Of a DNA stretch of 64,000 nt, positions 53,229 to 61,093 are shown one piece after another. Numbering within the stretch: the first letter of the stretch is position 1; each line of letters starts with the position of its first letter. Origin of the DNA: Thalassoroseus pseudoceratinae (GTDB lineage: Bacteria > Planctomycetota > Planctomycetia > Planctomycetales > Planctomycetaceae); assembly GCF_011634775.1 (NCBI RefSeq), contig NZ_JAALXT010000002.1, positions 1,054,001-1,118,000 on the forward strand. Direction: 5' to 3'. The position numbers and the translations under genes were made by a program. The notes below the pieces were generated by a model. The model saw only the letters and a list, made by a program, of their open reading frames with translations, did no database searches and was not told the DNA's origin.

Positions 53229-54635
53229 ATGTTCGGACTGTTTCGCCCCAAATGCCCTGTGGATGCCCGTGAGCAAGCCTGGATCGAACTGCGGATGGCG
53301 TGGTTGGGCGAACAGCTCGGTTGGGACACCCTGCGAGACGCAAAAACTGTGTTGCCAACCGGCGATTTCTTTCCGCTTCCTTACGATGGTTCGGAGTCGG
53401 CTGCTCAAACGATTTACAGCCGCGTTTGTGAGTACGCGAGACAAGACGCGAAGGAACTGCCGGTCACGTTCTTCGATGACCAGGCCGATCCATCGGAACG
53501 TTTGGTCTTTGGGCCGGACTTTCTGACGACTACACACGGACTGCTGGCGTGCGATCCGGGGTCTTCATCGCATTCGGCGCGGCTGTACATCGGTCAGAGT
53601 GTCATGGGCAACTTGGAGGCACTCATCGCCTTCTTCGCACGGGGGATCGCCGGATACCGTTTGGTTCGTGACCGCCGCATCTCGCAGATGTCGGAAGACT
53701 TTCACCAGATTGTCGAGCTGATGCCGATCTGGTTCGGCTTGGGGATTTTCACAGCCAATACCGTGTTGGTTGAATCATCCGGGCAGTCCGCGACGGGCGT
53801 TGGCGGTTCGTTGAACGCACGGAGCACATTGCAGGCCCGTCACTTTGGTTATGCATTGGCATTGGCCAGTTGGATGACAGGCGAAACGCAGCCGTCTTGG
53901 AGCCGACATCTTCGACGTGACGCGGAAGCAACGTGTGTAGACGGCTTGAAATATCTGACGAAAACCGGAGATGCATGGTTTTCACCGGACTCCCCAACAC
54001 CGTCACGATCACTGTCCGCATTGGAAGCCGATTTGAAATCCGGTACCGACGGTCGGCGGATGTTGGCACTTTGGGCCGTTCAAGATTGGCCGAATGAGAA
54101 CGAAGACGAAAAACGTCGGCTCTCCGATTTGGTTGCGGAGAACCTTCGACATCATAATCCGATTGTTCGGACCGATGCGTTGGCGACACTCGATCGGTTA
54201 GGACCGGCCGCGGAACCACACTTCCAGGAAATCGTGCTCGCGTTGACCGATCCGAAACCAACAGTGAGACAGGCGGCGGCATTCGCGATTGGTGGGACAG
54301 CACGTGAGCCGGAAATGGTTCTGCCCGAGTTGGTTCAGGTCTTGAAAGATGCAAACTTGAGCGTCGTGAACGCTGCGACGTGGGCTGTCGGGAGATATGG
54401 TCAGACTGCAAAGGAAACCGCTCCGCATTTGGTTCGCGTGTTGAAACTCGGTTTGGTTCGCGTCCAAGAAGTGTTGATCAACCAAGCGGTCGATTCGTTG
54501 ATGGCTGTGACAGATGACCCGGAAGCGGTCATCAACGAAGTCTTTGAGGATGGCGATTTGGAACTCGCCCGGCACGCCTTGGAAGCCGTCGCGGCCCGTC
54601 GGGTTCAGATGAGTCCCTCGTCGGATCAAACTTGA
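53229..54635 (+). CDS. HEAT-repeat protein, first gene of the yeh-like array
   Basis: A 468-residue soluble protein. The N-terminal ~250 residues form an uncharacterised domain with ELMPIWFGLGIFTANTVLVE and an AYALALASW-like helix (GYALALASWMTGE); this recalls zinc-peptidase-like proteins that read TD-LL-x-FLG-GIFxAN, but no zinc motif is visible. The C-terminal ~180 residues are HEAT repeats (NPIVRTDALATLDRLGPAAEPHFQEIVLALTDP; KPTVRQAAAFAIGGTA; LSVVNAATWAVGRYGQTAKETAPHLVRVLKL), suitable for protein binding. It lies 81 bases before the MoxR-type ATPase gene on the same strand, so it may be a scaffold for that system. ATG 53229 follows GGAG at about eight bases. Confidence 0.7.
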   Translation: MFGLFRPKCPVDAREQAWIELRMAWLGEQLGWDTLRDAKTVLPTGDFFPLPYDGSESAAQTIYSRVCEYARQDAKELPVTFFDDQADPSERLVFGPDFLTTTHGLLACDPGSSSHSARLYIGQSVMGNLEALIAFFARGIAGYRLVRDRRISQMSEDFHQIVELMPIWFGLGIFTANTVLVESSGQSATGVGGSLNARSTLQARHFGYALALASWMTGETQPSWSRHLRRDAEATCVDGLKYLTKTGDAWFSPDSPTPSRSLSALEADLKSGTDGRRMLALWAVQDWPNENEDEKRRLSDLVAENLRHHNPIVRTDALATLDRLGPAAEPHFQEIVLALTDPKPTVRQAAAFAIGGTAREPEMVLPELVQVLKDANLSVVNAATWAVGRYGQTAKETAPHLVRVLKLGLVRVQEVLINQAVDSLMAVTDDPEAVINEVFEDGDLELARHALEAVAARRVQMSPSSDQT

Positions 54636-54716
54636 CCGGCTGGTTGGGATGAGGGGCGAACGCTGGTATGATTTGGGCCAGATTCACCCCGTCTCCCATT
54701 CGAAGTGAAGCCGCTC

Positions 54717-55877
54717 ATGTCTGACGATCGACAATCCCCACCCGCAGAAATTCGGTTCGCCGATGAGTTGGCATTTCTGGCAGCATTGGACAAGGCTGAC
54801 GATCTTCCCAAACCGGCAGGTTGGCGATTGTCGCCACGGCGGGTGGTGGAATTCATTTGCGGAACTGATGGCGAAAAGCTGAAGTTGCCGAAGGGCACTC
54901 GTACCCCGAAGGGTGTGGAGAAGTCGTTGGCCATCACGGAGAAGTTCGTCGGTGAACGCAGCACGATCGAACGTTGCGTCGTCACACTGGCCGGGGAACG
55001 CGGACTGTTACTCGTCGGTGAACCGGGGACCGCAAAGTCGATGCTCTCGGAGTTGCTCGCTGCCGCAGTCAGCGGGAATGCCGATCTCACCATTCAGGGA
55101 ACAGCCGGGGCCTCGGAAGATCATTTTCGCTACGCCTGGAATTACGCCCTCTTGCTGGCACAAGGTCCGAGTGAAGCCGCACTCGTCCCATCGCCTATCA
55201 TGATCGGCATGCAAGAAGGGCGTTTGGTGCGGGTGGAAGAAGTCACTCGGTGTCTGCCGGAAGTTCAGGACGCCTTAATTTCCTTGCTCTCAGAACGGCG
55301 GTTGATGGTGCCGGAACTCTCCGGCGACGCAGGGAGTGTGTTCGCGAAACCGGGGTTCAACATCATCGCAACCGCGAACTTGCGTGACCGTGGTGTTTCG
55401 GAAATGTCAGCCGCATTGAAACGGCGGTTCAACTTTGAAGTCATCCCGCCGATTTCCTCGCACGAGCGAGAAGTCGCGCTGGTGAAATCGCAAGCGACCA
55501 CCTACCTGGAAACCGGCGGTGTGGACCTTGCGGTCGACGATGGCGTCCTCGACATCTTGGTGACTGCGTTCCGCGATCTGCGAGAAGGTCGCACGTCGGA
55601 AGGGTGGTCTGTCGAGAAACCGAGTACCGTCATGAGTACCGCCGAAGCCGTCGCAGTTGCAACCTCGATGGGGCGTCAATCCGCATACTTTCCGTCAGAG
55701 CAAGACCCGCTATCGCTGCTGCCCGGTCTGCTACTGGGAGTCGTCTTGAAGGACGAGGCTCAAGATCGCGGTCGACTGTTGGCCTACTGGGATAGTGTCA
55801 TCAAACGACGAAGCGAAGATGGTTCCCGACTCTGGAAACGCCTCTTCGAACTTCGCCGCGAACTTGAAGAACAATAA
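54717..55877 (+). CDS. MoxR-family AAA+ ATPase, YehL-like
   Basis: A 386-residue AAA+ protein. Walker A GEPGTAKS is at 101-108. The Walker B position reads LVRVEEVTRCLPEVQDALISLLSERRL, with Glu-Glu (174-175) where Asp-Glu is usual. Sensor 1 is in FNIIATANLRDRGVSEMSAALKRRF, with the arginine finger near the end. The Walker B variant and the SWIM, VWA and DUF5682 genes nearby point to the YehL branch of MoxR ATPases. MoxR proteins act as chaperone-like remodelers with VWA partners. The matching VWA protein is encoded 1.7 kb downstream, past two reversed genes. Confidence 0.85.
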   Translation: MSDDRQSPPAEIRFADELAFLAALDKADDLPKPAGWRLSPRRVVEFICGTDGEKLKLPKGTRTPKGVEKSLAITEKFVGERSTIERCVVTLAGERGLLLVGEPGTAKSMLSELLAAAVSGNADLTIQGTAGASEDHFRYAWNYALLLAQGPSEAALVPSPIMIGMQEGRLVRVEEVTRCLPEVQDALISLLSERRLMVPELSGDAGSVFAKPGFNIIATANLRDRGVSEMSAALKRRFNFEVIPPISSHEREVALVKSQATTYLETGGVDLAVDDGVLDILVTAFRDLREGRTSEGWSVEKPSTVMSTAEAVAVATSMGRQSAYFPSEQDPLSLLPGLLLGVVLKDEAQDRGRLLAYWDSVIKRRSEDGSRLWKRLFELRRELEEQ

Positions 55878-55901
55878 TTCCTGTCTCAATTCTCGGTTCT
55901 A

Positions 55902-56321
55902 TTAGGTCCCGTCCGACTTCAATTCGAAGTCCAAGCCACTCTCGCCATCTTGTCCGACGCTTGCCGATAGATTCGTGTCGGCATTGTATTGAGACGGAAG
56001 ATATTGGTGCAGAATCTCGGTCGCTTCATCTGGATTAGAATCGTCCATCTGGCCACTCCCTTTGTGAGCGGTAATTTCCACGCGTTTTTCGCCGGATTCG
56101 ACTTCGAACTGATAACTACCATTCTCAATCTTGCCAGCATACGACCGCCCCGAACCGGTTTGGGGACGAAAAATAATATCGCCGCTTTCCACCGGCTCGC
56201 CATCGAAGGTGACCTCCCCTGAAACAGACACCGTTTCGGGGCCTTCAGGGGCAGAGCCACAACCAAGAATGATCAATAAAGCGAGCGAGAGCGTGGTTCT
56301 GAATAACGTGTTGGGAAACAT
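55902..56321 (-). CDS. Small lipoprotein partner of DUF1559 protein
   Basis: A 139-residue lipoprotein with a lipobox ILGC (acylated Cys near residue 21). The mature part is a transthyretin/carboxypeptidase-regulatory-like beta sandwich: VSVSGEVTFDGEPVESGDIIFRP, then SYAGKIENGSYQFEVESGEKRVEITAHK. Planctomycetes commonly place such a lipoprotein directly beside a DUF1559 gene, as here (124 bases downstream of it on the same strand). Both lie in reverse orientation inside the MoxR-VWA array. Confidence 0.8.
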   Translation of the reverse strand: MFPNTLFRTTLSLALLIILGCGSAPEGPETVSVSGEVTFDGEPVESGDIIFRPQTGSGRSYAGKIENGSYQFEVESGEKRVEITAHKGSGQMDDSNPDEATEILHQYLPSQYNADTNLSASVGQDGESGLDFELKSDGT

Positions 56322-56444
56322 CCAATTAACTCGATTTTCTCAGCAAAGGAACCTACGGAATCCAAGCGCAATCAATCATTTCACAGTTAGGGCAATCACT
56401 CAGCGAATGCTGACTGAAAGATGCTTCGACTCGACACGAGTGAT

Positions 56445-57383
56445 CTAGAGTCCGCTCACAACTTCCGACCCTTGACGTGTTCCGATCGCGTGCCAAGTGT
56501 CGATGTCGATACTTTCGGTGATGAACCGAGTCGAACCGTCGGCCATCACGGCTTGGACACCACCAGGGTGATAGCTGCGTGCGGAGATCAGCGGCTCATT
56601 GTAATTGGTGACGGAGGTGCAGGGTGAACGTGGGAATGTCGTACTCTTGCAGCCGTACAGAATGTCGGGGACGGACGTGTTCGGAGCTTCCAGCGTGGTG
56701 AAACCATAGCCGCCCCCGGTGCCACCACCCCAGTATCCACCGCCGGCTCCCCACGCACCCGATTTCGGTGCTCGACCTCGAATAATCACTTCACTGACGA
56801 GCAGCGTATTGGACGTTCCATCAATGATATCTCGGATACGAGCAGTCTTACTTGTATTGGTGGTCTCCCAGAATAATCCGCGGAAATTCCCACCGCTGCT
56901 GTTGCTGCGGACCATCCGGGCATCCCCTGTGCAGCCGACATAGTTGCCTTGGAAACCGTTTGCAGTCGAGGCCCCACCAAAAGCTGGTCCTGCGGGGTCG
57001 GACGGACACATGAACCCATCGACCGGAACGGATTTCACGTCATCTCCGACGTGCCAACAATGCGGCGGGTTCGCCGTCTCATAGGCCTCTGACAAATTCT
57101 CTTGCTCAACAAATGGGAGCAAGCGATGAAACCATGTGTCTCTGCTCAGGGAATCGACACCGCCGTGCTCACGGACGCCGTACGGGAACGATCCGAACGT
57201 TCCATGATAGTTGTGCATTGCAATGCCAATTTGCTTAAGATTGTTATTGCACTGAGTCCGTCGGGCGGCTTCACGAGCCTGTTGAACCGCGGGTAGCAAT
57301 AAGGCAATCAGAATGGCGATAATCGCAATGACGACAAGCAATTCGATTAACGTAAATCCGCGTGGATTCTGTTGGTTCTGCAT
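56445..57383 (-). CDS. DUF1559 pilin-like protein
   Basis: A 312-residue planctomycete DUF1559 protein with a prepilin signal and helix ([38 protein letters not shown]), a Gly-rich middle ([18 protein letters not shown]) and the H-x9-DG motif ([12 protein letters not shown]). It is presumably cleaved by prepilin peptidase and placed in the envelope. It forms a pair with the lipoprotein gene at 55902. The pair runs opposite to, and interrupts, the HEAT-MoxR-DUF5682/VWA-SWIM genes, which suggests insertion as a cassette. Confidence 0.92.
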   Translation of the reverse strand: MQNQQNPRGFTLIELLVVIAIIAILIALLLPAVQQAREAARRTQCNNNLKQIGIAMHNYHGTFGSFPYGVREHGGVDSLSRDTWFHRLLPFVEQENLSEAYETANPPHCWHVGDDVKSVPVDGFMCPSDPAGPAFGGASTANGFQGNYVGCTGDARMVRSNSSGGNFRGLFWETTNTSKTARIRDIIDGTSNTLLVSEVIIRGRAPKSGAWGAGGGYWGGGTGGGYGFTTLEAPNTSVPDILYGCKSTTFPRSPCTSVTNYNEPLISARSYHPGGVQAVMADGSTRFITESIDIDTWHAIGTRQGSEVVSGL

Positions 57384-57568
57384 AGCTCTCGATCCAGTAT
57401 AAAACCTAGAAACTCACTACGCCGAGAGCTAACGTGTGAACTCGCTTTCACGGTATCCTTTCATAATCGAAATAGCAACCATGAAAAAACACTAATGTTT
57501 GAGGCAAACTTCTTGTCGGGATCGAATTGAGAAAGCCACTCAATGGAACGAACGACTAATCGAGTTCA

Positions 57569-60500
57569 ATGAGCACTATGTTTGTAAACGCAGAGTTTCA
57601 ACCGCTGCTTGAGTCTTCGTCACCGTTCTTGATCGGTGTGCGACATCACTCGGCGGCACTGTCGCGGTCTATTCCGAACTTGCTCGATGCGTTTCAGCCG
57701 GAATGTGTGCTCATCGAATTGCCGATGGAGTTCGCGGAGTGGTTGCCGTGGTTGGGACATGAGGAGACGACCGCTCCGGTGGCGCTCGCCGGGTGTGCGG
57801 CGAACGCGTTCGGTTTGTGCTTCTATCCGTTCGCCGATTTTTCTCCAGAGTTGGCGGCGGTTCGCTGGGCATTGCGGAATGATGTCCCTGTGAAACCCTG
57901 CGATTTGCCGATTGCTCAGCATCGGAATGAAGTTCACGAACCAACCGTCTCCGAGGCGGAGGGGTTGCTGGAACGGCTCTTTCAGAAAACACAGACTCGC
58001 GACGTCGGAACGCTGTGGGAACGAATGGTCGAAACGCCAGCGATGGGGGCCACACCGGAGGCGATTCGCCGATCGGGATTGCTGTTCGGTTATGCGTTGC
58101 GGGTCAACGACGGCACGGCATCGGAATACGATCGACGCCGCGAAGCTCACATGCGGGAGTGCATCGCGAACGAAACGGGACGAGTTGTGGTCATCGTGGG
58201 AGCGTACCACGCACCGGCGTTGTTACCCGAGCCGATGCTGTGGTCGGAACCCGCTGCGTTGGAAACGGAACTGCAACAGAGCCCGAGTGAAATCACGACG
58301 GCACTCATTCCGTATTCCTTCGGGCAACTCGATGAACGATCGGGGTATCCCGCCGGCATTCGCGATCCGATTTGGCATCAAAACGCTTGGTCGGCCACAT
58401 CGCCGAACGAACTCGATGCAAGCACGGCGGAACTGACCGTTCAGGTTTGCCGAGCGCTCCGAACGGCGAAGCATCCCATTAATGTTGCGGATGGCAAGGA
58501 AGTGCTGCGAATGGCTCGCGATCTGGCTCGCTTGCGAGGTTGGTGGGCACCGGGACGTGGCGAATTCATCGAGGCGGTACAAACGTGTCTCACGCGGGGG
58601 GAACTACTCGGGATCGGTCGGGCGGTCGCCGCTGCGATGGAAGAAGTGCTGGTTGGCAATCATTTCGGGAGTCTGCCAGTCGATCTACCGCGATCCGGTT
58701 TGGCTCCGTATGTTGAAGGTCTGCTCGAAGAACTGAAACTTCCCGGACCGAAGCGAATCGGCGAGCAAAAACGGATGCGATTGGACCCGTTGCGAAGTCC
58801 ATTGGACCGGGCTCGTGTCGTGACATTCGAGCGACTGCTCGCCTGTGGCATTCCTTACGCCACGCAAGAAGCCGGAGAGGACCTCGCCCACCGTGAAAAC
58901 TTAACCGAAGTCTGGCAAGTGGAATGGCAGTCCGCGACGGCCGCGATGATCGAACTTTCGGCCGCTCGCGGTGCGACTCTTCGCCAAGCTGCGTTTGGAG
59001 CCCTGCAAATCGCCGGGCTTGGCAAACCGCTTGAAGAATGGTCGTCTGCGGAATTGCCTCTGCTCGTTCAAGCCGCCCGGTGTGGACTGGGGGATACGAT
59101 CGCGACGGGTCTGGATTGGCTGGTCGGACCGTTCTTGTTGACCGCCGGGCTCTCGGAATTGACGCACGCGATGGAATTGATCGAGCAAATTCGAGCAGGA
59201 CATCACCCGGGCCTGCCATCGCATCATGAGCACGATTGGCCCCACGTCGTGCAAAAATTCGAACTCTCTGAGGAGATCCAAACCACTCCGTTACTTCAAG
59301 CCGCAATTTCACGGGTGGAAGGCATCAGCGGTTCCGAAGACATGACTGACGTGACCGGTTTACTGGATTTAATCCTCTGGTTTCAACGTCAATCAAGCGA
59401 TCGGAACAGTGTGGCTGCAGGGCGTTTGGTTTGGACGCTGCAAAATCTCGCTGCCCAAGGTTCTGCATTGATGCAAGGTTCTGCATTGATGCAAGGAGCT
59501 GCATCCGGAGCTTTGTTACTATTGGATCAACAAACTTCGGAGCAATTCAGTCAACGAGTCGGTGGTTGGGTTGATGCAGCCGTCGATACCGAGAGTCGAC
59601 GATCACTATTAGATCGAATTCGAGGGTGCGTGACGATCAGCTTGCCGAGATTGACGGCGGACGTGTCCTGCTTGGATGACGTGGAGCGACGGTTAGCTTC
59701 TGATTCGGATCAGGAATTTCTCACGAAATTATCGCCATTACGGGGTGGGTTTCATGTGGTGAGCCCAGCTTCACGCGACCGGTTGCTGAAAGTTCTGCTG
59801 GAACGCTTACCCGAAGCAGAAACGAATGCCGTCGACGTAACTACCGATCCAGCAATGACCGCATCGCGTTTCGCTGCCGATGAGGCCGGTCGTGCCGCCA
59901 TCGCAGAGCTGATGCCCGGAAAGTCATGGGAGATCGATTGGGATCTCCCCACAACGACCGAAACACGGCGACCGACTCCAATGCCGGGACAGCAACTATC
60001 ACTCGCGGATCGATGGCGGTTAATTCTCGGTTCTCAACCCGAACAACTTCCGCCGATGGGATGTGCGGCGGCGCGAGCGTTGGATGAGCTCTATGGTCAT
60101 GGGCAGGGCGAAGGTGCGTCGCGACGGGGTGGGGGAAGCGGAGCTGGTCAGGAAGCTCCGTATCCAAACGTGCGTACTTGGTCGGATGATCTCGGAGAGT
60201 TGTTCGGTGACAGCGTCCGCGAAGACGTTTTAGCCGCCGCACTCGCAGACGGGCGGAGTGCCGTCCTGTCGATCCTTGATACAGAATCCGTAACGCCGTC
60301 CATCGAATTGCTCGAACAAGTCCTCTCACTCAAAGGAGCCGTTCCCGAAACGCAGTTAGAAACACTCCGGCGGTTGGCTCGACGGATTGTCGACGAGTTG
60401 ACCAAGGAGTTGGCCACGCGTCTTCGGCCGGCGTTGTTTGGTTTATCCACATCGAAGCCGACCTATCGGCGGACACGCAGGCTCGATCTGGATCGCACAC

Positions 60501-61093
60501 TTCGGGCGAACCTGCATCGAGCGCAACGTTCCCCCGATGGCCGCACAACAATCGTGCCCGAACGTCTCATCTTCCGCAGTCGATCGCAACGGAGTATGGA
60601 TTGGCATGTCGTGTTCGTGGTGGATGTTTCCGGATCGATGGAACCATCCGTGATCTACAGCGCGATGATGGCGGCGATCTTCTCTGGACTACCGGCTCTG
60701 AGTGTGACCTTTCTCGCCTTCAGCACCAAGGTCATTGATTTGACCGAACGAGTCGACGATCCACTGGCAATGCTGATGGAAGTGCAAGTTGGCGGTGGCA
60801 CGCACATTGCAAAGGGACTCCGAGCGGCTCGCGAACGATTAACCCAACCAACCCGTTCGTTGGTTTTGCTGGTTTCGGACTTTGAGGAAGGATGGCCGGT
60901 GAACGGGTTACTCGGTGAGGTGCGTGCGTTGGTCGATTCCGGTACCAAATGTCTGGGGCTCGCGGCTTTAAATGACGATGGCAAACCGCGTTACAACAAG
61001 GGGATCGCCGGTCAGGTCGTTGGTTGTGGTATGCCGGTGTCGGCGTTGAGTCCTCTCGAATTGGCTCGTTGGGTAGGAGAGCAAATCCGATGA
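57569..61093 (+). CDS. DUF5682 (TraB/TIKI-like)-VWA fusion, YehM-YehP-like
   Basis: A 1174-residue protein that joins two units usually separate. Residues 1-~800 are DUF5682/YehM-like: GVRHHSAALS at 23-32, VLIELP at 47-52 and VVVIVGAYHAPAL at 206-218 follow the TraB/TIKI/EreA-like pattern (G-x-x-H...S, then E, then G-x-x-H), so a metal-dependent hydrolase or ligand site is possible. From ~residue 808 (LSLADRWRLILG) a YehP-like part follows: a Gly-rich linker (GQGEGASRRGGGSGAGQE) and a VWA domain with MIDAS DVSGS at 1019-1023, GGGTHI and VSDFEEG. VWA proteins are partners of MoxR ATPases. The end overlaps the SWIM gene by ATGA. The MoxR-type gene at 54717 is its likely partner. Confidence 0.85.
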   Translation: MSTMFVNAEFQPLLESSSPFLIGVRHHSAALSRSIPNLLDAFQPECVLIELPMEFAEWLPWLGHEETTAPVALAGCAANAFGLCFYPFADFSPELAAVRWALRNDVPVKPCDLPIAQHRNEVHEPTVSEAEGLLERLFQKTQTRDVGTLWERMVETPAMGATPEAIRRSGLLFGYALRVNDGTASEYDRRREAHMRECIANETGRVVVIVGAYHAPALLPEPMLWSEPAALETELQQSPSEITTALIPYSFGQLDERSGYPAGIRDPIWHQNAWSATSPNELDASTAELTVQVCRALRTAKHPINVADGKEVLRMARDLARLRGWWAPGRGEFIEAVQTCLTRGELLGIGRAVAAAMEEVLVGNHFGSLPVDLPRSGLAPYVEGLLEELKLPGPKRIGEQKRMRLDPLRSPLDRARVVTFERLLACGIPYATQEAGEDLAHRENLTEVWQVEWQSATAAMIELSAARGATLRQAAFGALQIAGLGKPLEEWSSAELPLLVQAARCGLGDTIATGLDWLVGPFLLTAGLSELTHAMELIEQIRAGHHPGLPSHHEHDWPHVVQKFELSEEIQTTPLLQAAISRVEGISGSEDMTDVTGLLDLILWFQRQSSDRNSVAAGRLVWTLQNLAAQGSALMQGSALMQGAASGALLLLDQQTSEQFSQRVGGWVDAAVDTESRRSLLDRIRGCVTISLPRLTADVSCLDDVERRLASDSDQEFLTKLSPLRGGFHVVSPASRDRLLKVLLERLPEAETNAVDVTTDPAMTASRFAADEAGRAAIAELMPGKSWEIDWDLPTTTETRRPTPMPGQQLSLADRWRLILGSQPEQLPPMGCAAARALDELYGHGQGEGASRRGGGSGAGQEAPYPNVRTWSDDLGELFGDSVREDVLAAALADGRSAVLSILDTESVTPSIELLEQVLSLKGAVPETQLETLRRLARRIVDELTKELATRLRPALFGLSTSKPTYRRTRRLDLDRTLRANLHRAQRSPDGRTTIVPERLIFRSRSQRSMDWHVVFVVDVSGSMEPSVIYSAMMAAIFSGLPALSVTFLAFSTKVIDLTERVDDPLAMLMEVQVGGGTHIAKGLRAARERLTQPTRSLVLLVSDFEEGWPVNGLLGEVRALVDSGTKCLGLAALNDDGKPRYNKGIAGQVVGCGMPVSALSPLELARWVGEQIR
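59459..59494 (+). repeat. 18-bp perfect tandem repeat inside the fusion gene
   Basis: GGTTCTGCATTGATGCAA occurs at 59459-59476 and 59477-59494, with a degenerate third copy after it. The repeat is in frame and gives GSALMQ-GSALMQ-GAA in the DUF5682 half. It is likely a slippage expansion that could vary between strains. Confidence 0.8.
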
